NCBI RefSeq assembly: GCF_002884495.1
Contig: NZ_KZ614145.1
Coordinates: 2,432,423-2,496,422 of the forward strand
Length of the DNA: 64,000 nt
Source of the DNA: Rummeliibacillus pycnus
Lineage (GTDB): Bacteria; Bacillota; Bacilli; Bacillales_A; Planococcaceae
Direction of reading: 5' to 3'
In this document: positions 8,646-16,695 of the stretch, in pieces
How positions within the stretch are numbered: the first letter of the stretch is position 1
Layout of the letters: each line of letters begins with the position of its first letter
Program-made: the position numbers and the translations under genes
The notes under the pieces: generated by a model
Told to the model about the DNA's origin: nothing
What the model saw: only the letters and a program-made list of their open reading frames with translations
Databases searched by the model: none

Positions 8646-9128
8646 TTTGATGACGTCAATTGAATTACTTGCAAACACAACTTGTGAATTCGCGAGTATT
8701 TTTGTCAAGAACGTGAGTATTTGATGGGAGAACGTGAGTATTTCTCTGCAGTACGCGAGTAAAATGGGATTTCTCCTGTCGTGGGTATAAGCTGATCCGA
8801 GATTTGCTGTTATTGTTTCGCGGATGATTAGAGTGTTCTTTTTTCCCCTGATTCGGTGACGTAAATTGAACTATTTGCAAATACAATTCGCGAATCCGTG
8901 AGTATTTGATGGGAGAACGTGAGTATTTCTCTTCAGAACGCGAGTAAAATGGGATTTCTCCTGTCTCGGGTATAAGCCTGATCCGGGATTTGCTGTTATT
9001 GTTTCACAGATGATTAGAGTGTTCTTTTTTCTGATTCGGTGACGTAAATTGAACTATTTGCAAATACAATTCGCGAATCCGCGAGTATTTTTGTCGAGAA
9101 CTTGAGTATTTCTCTAATCGTGAGTAAA
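8646..9128 (+). repeat. Long repeat family, cluster A (about 2.5 copies)
   Basis: Three successive copies begin with GAT(T)NGGTGACGTNAATTGAA-type sequence near 8646, 8850 and 9033. Each copy contains the phased (G)YGAGTATTT sub-repeats, then GGGATTTCTCC, CTGATCCGNGATTTGCTG and GGATGATTAGAGT blocks. The first period is about 205 bp; the second is about 182 bp because one 21-bp sub-repeat is missing; the third copy is cut short. The gap from 8555 to the NERD gene start otherwise holds only AT-rich promoter-like DNA (9130-9333). Confidence 0.9.
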
Positions 9129-9333
9129 CGTTCTATTTAAAAAAATAAAAAAACGTATGAAATTAAATTTCAAACACAAAAAATAATTTCTATATCCCGC
9201 CATGAAGCGATTTTAAAATTTTGAAAATCAATTTCACACCTCAAATTTAGTTTAATTTTATGTTTTGTATTTTTGTGTAAAAAAGAATTCCACACTATAC
9301 TTGGGGTAATATTCACAGTTGGAGGGAGATTTA

Positions 9334-10290
9334 TTGATTGCTAAGCCATATTCAACACCCCATTATCTAGATGCATTATTTCGATTAATCCAAAGGCTTT
9401 CATTGACAAATTCGAAACGGCAGGATTTAGAAAATGAATATATGCGGATCAAGGCAGGAGATCTTGGAGAAAAAGTTGTAATGGATTCACTCGAACAACT
9501 TCAGTTGCCGTACAATTTTTATATCTTTCATAATCTTAACCTATTGATAGAGTCCAGAATTCAAATTGATGTATTTTTATTAACTCCATACTATATGATC
9601 ATTTTTGAAGTAAAAAATATAAAAGGTGCAATCGAATTAAGGCAAAACCCAAGGCAACTTGTTCGAACATTGCAAGACGGTGAAGTACATGCTTTTAATA
9701 GTCCCGAACCACAATTGCAAGAATATGTTCATCAATTGATAAGATTTTTTGACGAATATGGGATTCATATTCCTATTTACGGAGCAATTGTTTTTCCTTT
9801 TTCATCTAGTTTTATCAAACAAACTTCTACCAATTCAACCATCTTATTAAGAAATGAGATTAAACCATTTCTACGAAAAATACCTACAAATATAGAGTAT
9901 TTTACTACTAAAGAACTTGCGTATTGGAAAAACTTTTTTATTAGAAAACACAAAGAGTTTGATCCATATCCATTAATGAAGCACTATAATATCCCACGAG
10001 TAAACATTATGAATGGTGTTTTTTGCAGAGATTGCGGAAAAATAGGAATGCAAAGAATTGCTTATTATTGGTTTTGCCCACATTGCCATGGTAAAAGTTC
10101 TAACGGACATGAAACCGCAATTTATGAGTATTTAAAAATAATAAACAGCTATATTACTAATGCAGAATGCAGAGATTTTCTAAGGTTAAAAGATATAAAT
10201 AAAAGCTATAGAATTCTTAAAAGTATGAATTTGAAAAAAGTAGGGAGTTATAAAAATGCTAAATATACACTGCCTGAAAATCGGCATTGA
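9334..10290 (+). CDS. NERD-domain nuclease-related protein with zinc ribbon
   Basis: The 318-residue protein carries a NERD (nuclease-related) domain at about 40-160. The PD-(D/E)XK-like core is visible as E46 in GDLGEKVV, D79 in RIQIDVF, and E92-V-K94 in IIFEVKNIKG, so the nuclease residues appear intact. A C-terminal zinc ribbon has cysteines at 231, 234, 248 and 251 (CRDC...CPHC), followed by a helical tail. NERD proteins are thought to act on DNA, but activity is rarely shown. The TTG at 9334 is chosen because GGAGGGAGA lies 5 nt before it. The gene stands alone and is flanked on both sides by same-orientation clusters of the long repeat. Confidence 0.88.
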   Translation: MIAKPYSTPHYLDALFRLIQRLSLTNSKRQDLENEYMRIKAGDLGEKVVMDSLEQLQLPYNFYIFHNLNLLIESRIQIDVFLLTPYYMIIFEVKNIKGAIELRQNPRQLVRTLQDGEVHAFNSPEPQLQEYVHQLIRFFDEYGIHIPIYGAIVFPFSSSFIKQTSTNSTILLRNEIKPFLRKIPTNIEYFTTKELAYWKNFFIRKHKEFDPYPLMKHYNIPRVNIMNGVFCRDCGKIGMQRIAYYWFCPHCHGKSSNGHETAIYEYLKIINSYITNAECRDFLRLKDINKSYRILKSMNLKKVGSYKNAKYTLPENRH

Positions 10291-10357
10291 TATTAGTCTA
10301 CGAAGTAAATACTCGCTTTGCGAAACAACATATTAGGGTTTTTCCCTCTTTTCCCCT

Positions 10358-11098
10358 GATTCGATGACGTAAATTGAACTACTTGCGAATACAATTCGTA
10401 TATCCGCGAGTATTTTTGCCGAGAACGTGAGTATTTACCGGGCGAACGCGAGTATTTCTCTACAGATCGTGAGTAAATTGGATTTCCCCGGTCGTGGTCG
10501 ATTAGCTGATCCAGGATTTGCTATTATTATTCGCGGATGATTGGAGTATTCTTTTTTGTCCTGATTCAGTAACGTCAATTGAATTATTTTCAAATACAAT
10601 TCGTATATCCGCGAGTATTTTTGCCGAGAACGTGAGTATTTACCGGGCGAACGCGAGTATTTCTCTACAGATCGTGAGTAAATTGGATTTCCCCGGTCGT
10701 GGTCGATTAGCTGATCCAGGATTTGCTGTTATTGGTTCGCGGATGATTGGAGTATTCTTTTTTTCTTGATTCGATGACGTAAATTGAACTATTTTCAAAT
10801 ACAATTCGTGAATCCGCGAGTATTTTTGCCGAGAACGTGAGTATTTACCGGGCGAACGCGAGTATTTCTCTACAGATCGTGAGTAAATTGGATTTCCCCG
10901 GTCGTGATCGATTAGCTGATCCAGGATTTGCTATTATTATTCGCGGATGATTGGAGTATTCTTTTTTCCTTGATTTGATGACGTAAATTGAACTACTTGC
11001 GAATACAATTCGTGAATCCGCGAGTATTTTTGCCGAGAACGTGAGTATTTACCGGGCGAACGCGAGTATTTTCCTACAAAACGCGAGTATTTTAGTTG
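10358..11098 (+). repeat. Long repeat family, cluster B (four tandem copies)
   Basis: Copies begin with GATTCGATGACGT-like sequence at 10358, 10563, 10768 and 10972, giving periods of 205, 205 and 204 bp; the fourth copy stops after its sub-repeats. Each copy holds four YGAGTATTT/YGAGTAAAT elements exactly 21 bp apart, then GATTTCCCCGGTCGTG, GCTGATCCAGGATTTGCT and GCGGATGATTGGAGTATTC blocks. Copies here are nearly identical, which implies recent amplification or gene conversion. A single inverted element (AAATACTCGC) lies just before the cluster at about 10305. No credible gene lies in 10291-11159. Confidence 0.93.
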
Positions 11099-11114
11099 AC
11101 CTCAAAACAGAATC

Positions 11115-11155
11115 AAAAAAGAAAACTCCCCCAAACCAAGTGATCTAGAGGAGTT
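11115..11155 (-). terminator. Terminator of the thi-tatD operon
   Basis: On the minus strand, AACTCC...GGAGTT (11124-11155) is followed by TTTTCTTTTTTG, directly after the tatD stop codon. Confidence 0.8.
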
Positions 11156-11159
11156 CCTT

Positions 11160-11927
11160 CTATATAATTTGATAAAATCTTTTCGTGTTTTCATGAAGAA
11201 CGGTAGTTACTTGGTCAAAAGGTTGTTGTTTTAGTTTTGCTATTTTTTCAATACTTGCTTGGATCATTTTTGGGGTGGTCATTTGTCCAACGAAGGGTCC
11301 TGCAAATGGCCAGGGTCCATCTGTTTCAACCATCATTTGTTCGAGTGGATATTGTTGAACAAGGCTTTGGATTTCTTCTTCATAGAGAACGTCCGGTGTA
11401 ATGGAAATAAAGTATCCATTAGCAATCATTCGATCTACGGTTTGTATGTCTCCTTTGAACCAATGAAAATGTGCGGCTGATACCCGATGTTTTTCTAATA
11501 AGTCACAAGCTATTTTGGCATCTTCATGGACTGCATGTAACACGATCGGCTTTTTGAGCTCTGCAGCTAGGATGATGAATTTTTCGAGTAAGTCAATATA
11601 CGGTTGATAGTGAATACTGTTTTCTTGATTTAAATAATAAGGTAATCCTACTTCCCCTATAGCAATCATCTGCTCATGATTATCTTTCATCCATTGGAAA
11701 AGCTGCTTCTCCTCTATTTCTTCAAGTAATGACTGTTCTGGATGAAAGCCGAACGCCGATAAAATACGGTTGTCGTTTTTCGAAAGAGCTAAATTGGCTT
11801 TGCATGATGGGAGATCCGTCGAAACAGCAATGAGATGCGACACTTCATTTTGGTGCATTTCTTTTAAAACTAACGCTTGCTGTTCCTTTGTGTACTGATC
11901 AAAGTGAATATGTGCATCAATTATCAT
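11160..11927 (-). CDS. TatD-family metal-dependent hydrolase
   Basis: 255 residues of the TatD amidohydrolase family (TIM-barrel, divalent-metal DNase or related hydrolase). Metal-site motifs are seen in order: DAHIHFD (H6, H8), the GEVGLPYY glutamate, VLHAVHEDA, AHFHWFKG and VETDGPW. It is the last gene of the thiamine-precursor transporter operon and its ATG overlaps the ATPase stop by 4 bp, so it is co-translated and would fall under TPP control. Genes of this family are seen next to thi transporters elsewhere, but whether it acts in thiamine salvage or is a passenger cannot be read from sequence. Confidence 0.88.
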   Translation of the reverse strand: MIIDAHIHFDQYTKEQQALVLKEMHQNEVSHLIAVSTDLPSCKANLALSKNDNRILSAFGFHPEQSLLEEIEEKQLFQWMKDNHEQMIAIGEVGLPYYLNQENSIHYQPYIDLLEKFIILAAELKKPIVLHAVHEDAKIACDLLEKHRVSAAHFHWFKGDIQTVDRMIANGYFISITPDVLYEEEIQSLVQQYPLEQMMVETDGPWPFAGPFVGQMTTPKMIQASIEKIAKLKQQPFDQVTTVLHENTKRFYQII

Positions 11928-12676
11928 TTTTCCAATCCCTCATTTAATTCATCTTTTAATAAGCCAAAAATCTTCTGTTTCAGATGAAAGAATTCTTCAC
12001 TGTTAAAGAGACTCTCATCTCTCGGTCTTGCAAAAGGTACTTTCAATTCTTCTTTCACCATCGTTGGGCGCTTTGTTAAAATATAGATTCGATCTGCCAA
12101 AAACAACGCTTCTTCAATACTGTGCGTGACAAATAATATGGATTTTCGATTTTCTTCCCAAACAGATAATAGCCATTTTTGCATATTGATTCTTGTAAAC
12201 TCATCTAAAGCAGAGAATGGTTCATCAAGACATAATAGATTTTGTTTACTCAACATGGCTCTGATAAAAGCAACTCGTTGTTTCATCCCACCTGAAAGTT
12301 CAATTGGATAGGCATTTTCAAATTCTTCGAGCCCTACTTTTTTTAGCCACTCTTTTGCCTCTTGAATGTTAGGCTTTCCTGATAATTCTTGGACAAGCAC
12401 TACATTTTCAAGAACGGTTCTCCATGGAAATAGTGAAGGCTGTTGTGGCATATAGCCGATCAATCCCCGCTCTCCATGAATCATTTTGTTATTCAAAGAA
12501 ATAATGCCTTGATCTGGTTCAATGATTCCACCGATTAAGTTGAAGATTGTACTTTTTCCGCTTCCCGATGGACCAAGAAGTGCAACAAATTCCCCTTCTT
12601 CTACATGAAGTGAGATATCCCGTAAGACTCCTGTTTCAGCAAACTGTTTCTTCACATGTTCAATATTTAATAGCAT
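11924..12676 (-). CDS. ABC transporter ATP-binding protein, thiamine-precursor (HMP) uptake
   Basis: The 250-residue ATPase is of the nitrate/sulfonate/taurine (SsuB/ThiZ) subgroup: Walker A GPSGSGKS, Q-loop YMPQQPSLFPW, signature ELSGGMKQR, Walker B LLCLDEPFSALD, and a switch histidine in FVTHSIEEAL. It would power uptake of the hydroxymethylpyrimidine-type substrate captured by the lipoprotein encoded at the operon start. A GAGGGG ribosome site precedes the ATG. It follows the permease gene by 5 bp and overlaps tatD by 4 bp. Substrate assignment comes from the TPP riboswitch and the NMT1-type binding protein. Confidence 0.9.
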   Translation of the reverse strand: MLLNIEHVKKQFAETGVLRDISLHVEEGEFVALLGPSGSGKSTIFNLIGGIIEPDQGIISLNNKMIHGERGLIGYMPQQPSLFPWRTVLENVVLVQELSGKPNIQEAKEWLKKVGLEEFENAYPIELSGGMKQRVAFIRAMLSKQNLLCLDEPFSALDEFTRINMQKWLLSVWEENRKSILFVTHSIEEALFLADRIYILTKRPTMVKEELKVPFARPRDESLFNSEEFFHLKQKIFGLLKDELNEGLEK

Positions 12677-12681
12677 TTTTC

Positions 12682-13434
12682 CTACCCCTCTTGCTTACCT
12701 TTTATGAATAGCTTTTCAAATACACGGATGAGGCCAAATAAGAGCACACTTAAAAACATGATTGTAAAGATGGCCACAAATACATGATCCGTGCGAAAAG
12801 AGGCTTGGGATAATGTCATATAAACGCCAATGCCTTGTTTTGCACCTAACCATTCTGAAATAACTGCGCCCATAACACTGTAAGTTGCTGAAATTTTAAG
12901 TCCTGAAAATAAAGATGGAAGTGCATTCGGCAGTTCTAATTTCCAAAACATCTGCGTTTTCGAAGCCCCTGCCATTTGCATATAGTATTTTAGCTCAGGT
13001 GGCGTGTTTTTGAAGCCATCTAATGCTGCAACAACAACTGGGAAAAAGCATACGAGCCCAATGACAATAAGCTTTGGCATCATGCCAAATCCAAACCAAA
13101 TGATTAATAGTGGTGCTAAAACGATGATTGGGATGTTTTGTGATAGGATGAGCAATGGATACGTTATCTTTTGTACAATCGGTAATATATGTAGAATAAC
13201 TGCTAATGCAAACCCTACTGCACTCCCAATGAACAGGCCAAGTAGAGATAATTTTGTTGTAGCCAAAATATCCACAGAGAAGCTAGGAATCGCTTTCAAT
13301 CCTTCTGAAAAGATTTGTGATGGTGCTGGCAAAAGCCACGCTGGCGTATCAGTGATTCGTACAATTAGTTCCCATAGACCTAAAAGAAAGAGGAGGAGAA
13401 CAATCGCCCCTCCATTGTTTCTTAACCATTTCAT
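12682..13434 (-). CDS. ABC transporter permease, thiamine-precursor (HMP) uptake
   Basis: A 250-residue BPD-type inner-membrane permease with about six membrane segments, starting MKWLRNNGGAIVLLLFLLGLWEL. The cytoplasmic coupling loop is visible as DGFKNTPPELKYYMQMAGASK followed by FWKLELPNALPSLFSGLK, the EAA-type motif of SsuC/ThiX permeases. The ATG at 13434 is preferred over a start 28 codons earlier because it forms an ATGA overlap with the preceding gene, giving translational coupling, and matches family N-termini. It acts with the adjacent ATPase and lipoprotein. Confidence 0.9.
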   Translation of the reverse strand: MKWLRNNGGAIVLLLFLLGLWELIVRITDTPAWLLPAPSQIFSEGLKAIPSFSVDILATTKLSLLGLFIGSAVGFALAVILHILPIVQKITYPLLILSQNIPIIVLAPLLIIWFGFGMMPKLIVIGLVCFFPVVVAALDGFKNTPPELKYYMQMAGASKTQMFWKLELPNALPSLFSGLKISATYSVMGAVISEWLGAKQGIGVYMTLSQASFRTDHVFVAIFTIMFLSVLLFGLIRVFEKLFIKGKQEG

Positions 13435-13724
13435 GATCGGTATTTCTCCGTTAAGGTATCCATTGTAATACCTGATGGTTGGTAAAGAATTTTCACTTGT
13501 GTAATGACATTGACACATCCTAGTTCAACCATTTTTTCATTCATCTTCGTAATGATATTCATCAGCTCAGAGATTTCGCCTTCCATTGTTGTTTCAAGAG
13601 GATGTACTTCGTATTTTACCCCTGATTCATCAATCACTTTAATCGCAGCATCTACAAAAGGAATCACATCTTCGTATTTTTCTGTTTTTGGTATGATTTG
13701 AACACTGATTAAAGAATTAGCCAT
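13431..13724 (-). CDS. Thiamine-binding protein (DUF77/MTH1187 family)
   Basis: A 97-residue small ferredoxin-like protein of the DUF77 group. The pattern ISVQIIPKT, FVDAAIKVIDESGVKYEVHPLETTMEGE and QVKILYQP is typical of members shown or proposed to bind thiamine or related pyrimidines in the cytoplasm. It lies between the lipoprotein and permease genes of a TPP-riboswitch operon, which supports a role in thiamine precursor handling. It overlaps the permease by 4 bp. GGAGG lies before the ATG. Confidence 0.88.
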   Translation of the reverse strand: MANSLISVQIIPKTEKYEDVIPFVDAAIKVIDESGVKYEVHPLETTMEGEISELMNIITKMNEKMVELGCVNVITQVKILYQPSGITMDTLTEKYRS

Positions 13725-13736
13725 TTTGATTTCCTC

Positions 13737-14729
13737 CTATTGTGGCAAAAATTCGTTTGTGAATGCTTTTTTCGCATCGAATTTGCCTTCTAATAATTTA
13801 TTGTCGCTCATCCAATTTGCATAGTTTTGCCAAATTTCAAGTTTTTGCTCGCCCCATTGTTTTGCATCATCTTGATATTTATCCGCAAGCCATTGTTGAC
13901 TTTTCTTCACAAGTTTTGCATTTAAATCTGGTGCAGCTTTAATTAAGATATCTGCTGCTTGGTCAGGATTTTTTATAGCATATTGATAGCCTTGAGAAGC
14001 CGCTTTCACAAAAGCCTTCACTGTTTCAGGATCGTTTTGGATCATTTTTTCATTTGTTGTTAAAACAGGTGTGTAGTAATCAAGCTTTTTACTATAGTCT
14101 GTTAAATAAATCATGTTCAATTTTTCTCCGCGAAGTTCCGCTTCTAGACCTGTCCATCCATAGTAAATCCATGCAAAATCTACATTTTTTTTGACCATTG
14201 TGAAGTAGTCAGCGTCTCCAGCATTAATAATACTTACTTTATTTACATCCGCATGTTCTTTTTTCATCAATGAATCAATGACAGCTTTTTCAACTGGTGA
14301 TCCCCATCCGCCATAAGTTTTACCTTCAAAGTCTTTTGGAGTTTTAATGTTTTTAGCAATTGGTGAAGCAAATCCGGATGTATTATGCTGAATAATCGCC
14401 GCAATGGATACAAGTGGAACCCCTTGCACTCTTGCTTGTGTTAAAGATTCTTGAGCACTGACACCAAATTCTGCTTTTCCAGATGCAACCAGTTGATCTG
14501 CTCCCGTACTACCTGGTTGGATAATGTCTACATCTAAACCTTGTTCTTTAAAAAAGCCTTTTTCTTTTGCAACATACAAGCCAGTGTGGTTTGTATTAGG
14601 TGTCCAGTCTAAGACAAGTGTTACTTTTTTCAGCTCTTTCTTGCCTGTCGCCTTTTCTTTTTTATCCTTTGACTGGCAACCTGCTAATGCGAGAATCGCA
14701 ACTAACAGAAACACAAATAACTTTTTCAT
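13737..14729 (-). CDS. thiY: ThiY-type substrate-binding lipoprotein of the HMP ABC transporter
   Basis: The 330-residue lipoprotein has signal MKKLFVFLLVAILALAGC (lipobox LAGC, C18) and a charged linker, then an NMT1/THI5-like periplasmic-binding domain: LVLDWTPNTNHTGLYVAKEKGFF, GSTGADQLVASGKAEFGVSAQ and GGWGSPVEKAVIDSLM. ThiY-type proteins bind formylaminopyrimidine or hydroxymethylpyrimidine salvage products outside the membrane. It is the first gene after a TPP riboswitch and terminator, which confirms a thiamine role. The binding ligand among thiamine pyrimidine precursors is inferred. Confidence 0.92.
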   Translation of the reverse strand: MKKLFVFLLVAILALAGCQSKDKKEKATGKKELKKVTLVLDWTPNTNHTGLYVAKEKGFFKEQGLDVDIIQPGSTGADQLVASGKAEFGVSAQESLTQARVQGVPLVSIAAIIQHNTSGFASPIAKNIKTPKDFEGKTYGGWGSPVEKAVIDSLMKKEHADVNKVSIINAGDADYFTMVKKNVDFAWIYYGWTGLEAELRGEKLNMIYLTDYSKKLDYYTPVLTTNEKMIQNDPETVKAFVKAASQGYQYAIKNPDQAADILIKAAPDLNAKLVKKSQQWLADKYQDDAKQWGEQKLEIWQNYANWMSDNKLLEGKFDAKKAFTNEFLPQ

Positions 14730-14788
14730 CTTACTTTCTCCAATCTATGTTATTTAACAAGTTCTATGTAAAAAAAGAGAAAAAGAAA

Positions 14789-14813
14789 AACGTCCGAAAC
14801 CCCTCCGGACGTT
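14789..14813 (-). terminator. Riboswitch-controlled terminator before thiY
   Basis: On the minus strand, AACGTCCG...CGGACGTT is followed by TTTTCTTTTTC. It lies 50 nt downstream of the TPP aptamer and 60 nt before thiY, the layout of transcription attenuation. Confidence 0.85.
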
Positions 14814-14861
14814 AACATTCATTCTAAAAGATAGTCGGTTACTATTCATATTATTATCTTT

Positions 14862-14957
14862 AGCTGATGTTCCCTCCGCTGGTGTTACCCAGTTCAGGTT
14901 CTAAGGGTCAGTATCTATCCGGATACATTCTCAGCTGGCATTACCAGCCCCCCTACA
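14862..14957 (-). promoter_or_regulatory. TPP (THI-box) riboswitch
   Basis: Read on the minus strand, the aptamer carries the hallmark segments GCCAGCTGAGAAT, GACCCTTAGAACCTGAACT, GGGTAACACCAGCGGAGGGAA. These give the CUGAGA pyrimidine-sensing helix, the ACCUGA core and the GGAGGGAA end. With the downstream terminator it should switch off the thiY operon when thiamine pyrophosphate is high. Confidence 0.95.
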
Positions 14958-14986
14958 TTCTTCATACATATGAACTTTTCACATTC

Positions 14987-15015
14987 ATTATAACAAAAAT
15001 ATGGAATAAGCAAAG
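14987..15015 (-). promoter_or_regulatory. Probable sigma-A promoter of the thiY operon
   Basis: TATAAT at 14987-14992 (minus strand) lies about 30 nt before the aptamer; the -35 (CTTTGC or TTTGCT near 15009-15015, spacer 16-17) is weak. Confidence 0.55.
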
Positions 15016-15117
15016 AAAGAAGTTTGGGAATAGGCGTATATAGCGGGGGTTTCAATGATTTTGTTAGATTATTATATGGAGTCTTTTTCATGAAATTTTG
15101 GCTTTAGGTAAAAAAGA

Positions 15118-15507
15118 ATGCGTCAGTCAGCCACGAGAAACAATAACAGCAAATCACGGATCAGCTATTCGATCACGACCGGAGAAATCTTATTTACTCA
15201 CGTTCTGTAGAGGAATACTCGCGTTCTCCCCGTAAATACTCACACTCTCGGCAAAAATACTCGCGGATTCGTGAATTGTATTTGCAAGTAATTCAATTTA
15301 CGTCGCCGAATCTACTCCACCGAACAATAACAGCAAATCACGGATCAGCTATTCGACCACGACCGGAGAAATCTTATTTACTCACGTTCTGTAGAGGAAT
15401 ACTCGCGTTCTCCCCGTAAATACTCACACTCTCGGCAAAAATACTCGCGGATTCGTGAATTGTATTTGCAAGTAATTCAATACGTCGCCGAATCTACTCC
15501 AATCATT
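15118..15507 (-). repeat. Long repeat family, cluster C (two inverted copies)
   Basis: Two copies with a period of 184 bp, in the opposite orientation to clusters A and B (CAATAACAGC landmarks at 15141 and 15325). Read on the minus strand, each has GCGAGTATTTTTGCCGAGAG, then further YGAGTATT elements at 21-bp steps, then the GATTTCTCCGGTCGTG and GCTGATCCGTGATTTGCTG blocks. The cluster ends within a few bases of the stop codon of the 15509-16264 gene. Confidence 0.92.
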
Positions 15508-15508
15508 A

Positions 15509-16264
15509 TTACGTTGGCCTCAATTTACTTAATATTTCATGCTTCAATTCCAGCATTTTTTCTTTAGAAGGATATGGATTTGTAAACGTTAATGCCATAT
15601 CAATCGAAGTAAGTGCGTGATTTATTTCACCTGTTTTCAGAAGAGCTTCCGCTAAATAATACCAATAATATGGAAAGCTATTTTGCTGCAGCAATTGTTT
15701 ATAATAGACAGCCACTTTTTTAAAATAGTATGGATACACATCTCTGGCAACCGTAAGATTGGTTCCATTGTAGCGGTAAACCTCTACTTTATAAGCTTCC
15801 CCAGTGTCATGCAACCAAATGGCCAATTCAAACTGACCATCTTTGCCGTACTTTCCGGGCATATCTTCCACAAATAATTTGCTATATACAACATACTTTG
15901 TGAGTAAATTAATAAATCCATAAATTTTCCACTGCAATAAAACTAGTTGTGACCATATATCGCCTATTTGCCAACCAACGACTAATGAGTTTACACCTCT
16001 AGCGGTGAGTGGGACAGCCATTAAATCTGTAATTGCATATCCCTTCCCTTTTATTTCAATCATCGGATACCAGAGATTATAAGACTTTTTCAATAGTAGC
16101 AAATAATTTTCGCCCAGGTATTCATAGGCAACGATTAATTCCTTTAATCGATCTCCATCAATGTCTGCCAATAAAATGGCTGGTCTATTGTTTGAATTTT
16201 GTAATTTTAAAATAGTGGCTGATGGTGGTAATATGCTCTCCAATAGTTGTTCAAATTCATCCAT
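15509..16264 (-). CDS. Hypothetical protein with FG-GAP-like N-terminus and TPR-like C-terminus
   Basis: 251 residues, no signal peptide or membrane segment. The N-terminal half has an integrin-like calcium-loop pattern (ILLADIDGDRLKELIVAYEY) and beta-rich repeats (VNSLVVGWQIG). The C-terminus has a tetratricopeptide-like helix pair, YYLAEALLKTGEINHALTSIDMALTF. Similar Bacillales proteins are uncharacterised. The start ATG has an AAGGGTGG site upstream. Its stop codon lies at the edge of repeat cluster C, so the last two codons may derive from insertion or amplification of the repeat. Confidence 0.78.
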   Translation of the reverse strand: MDEFEQLLESILPPSATILKLQNSNNRPAILLADIDGDRLKELIVAYEYLGENYLLLLKKSYNLWYPMIEIKGKGYAITDLMAVPLTARGVNSLVVGWQIGDIWSQLVLLQWKIYGFINLLTKYVVYSKLFVEDMPGKYGKDGQFELAIWLHDTGEAYKVEVYRYNGTNLTVARDVYPYYFKKVAVYYKQLLQQNSFPYYWYYLAEALLKTGEINHALTSIDMALTFTNPYPSKEKMLELKHEILSKLRPT

Positions 16265-16477
16265 TATCTATCCACCCTTTCATGGTAGTGTATGCCGTAA
16301 ATTAAGAGAAGAGATGGGAGATAGTTGATGTAAATGAATCAATTTCATAAATATATTTCTAATTAAAGAACACGAAGATTAATGTCCATTCAGTACCGCC
16401 AAAGGGGAACATTCATCCTTATGACATAAAAGCTCTTCCTTTCAAATACTTTTATTCGAAATATAACCATCCTAAAA

Positions 16478-16516
16478 AACCCATTAAGTTAGACTTTTTG
16501 TCCAACTTAATGGGTT
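16478..16516 (-). terminator. Strong terminator downstream of AEC gene and protease remnant
   Basis: On the minus strand, a 13-bp arm AACCCATTAAGTT pairs with AACTTAATGGGTT around GGACAAAAAGTCT, followed by TTTTT. Confidence 0.85.
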
Positions 16517-16520
16517 CGGA

Positions 16521-16691
16521 AGAAATATCCGGTTTAATTTCATTGCATGTTGAGGGACCATGGAGTGAAAAACTTGCTACTTTGTTGTTTCTATCAATTG
16601 CACCTGTTGCAGAACTTTCAGGATAATTTGCAGGTGCTGCAACAAATCCAGCTCCACCTGGATTTGTTAATGTTGTGTTTCCTGCAGAAAA
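16521..16691 (-). pseudogene. Remnant of an S8 (subtilisin-like) protease gene
   Basis: Minus-strand translation gives 57 codons without a stop: FSAGNTTLTNPGG..., PANYPES, ATGAID, NNKVASFSL, GPS, EIKPDIS. These match residues 377-433 of the intact protease encoded at 19009-20640 almost position by position. There is no start codon, no catalytic Ser and no pro-region. The fragment begins 4 nt after the AEC transporter stop codon and runs into the terminator, so it is a deletion relic of a second, related protease gene. Confidence 0.85.
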
Positions 16692-16695
16692 CTAA

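Noticed and set aside
8665-8886. 73-codon minus-strand reading frame with NTHVL/NTREF repeats
   Set aside because: It lies wholly in repeat cluster A; its seven-residue periodicity comes from the 21-bp DNA sub-repeat. There is no ribosome site.
10518-10769. 83-codon plus-strand frame
   Set aside because: Lies inside repeat cluster B and is only open because copies keep phase; no ribosome site or recognisable protein.
8646-11098. CRISPR array
   Set aside because: Repeats are about 205 bp with no unique spacers, and there are no cas genes.
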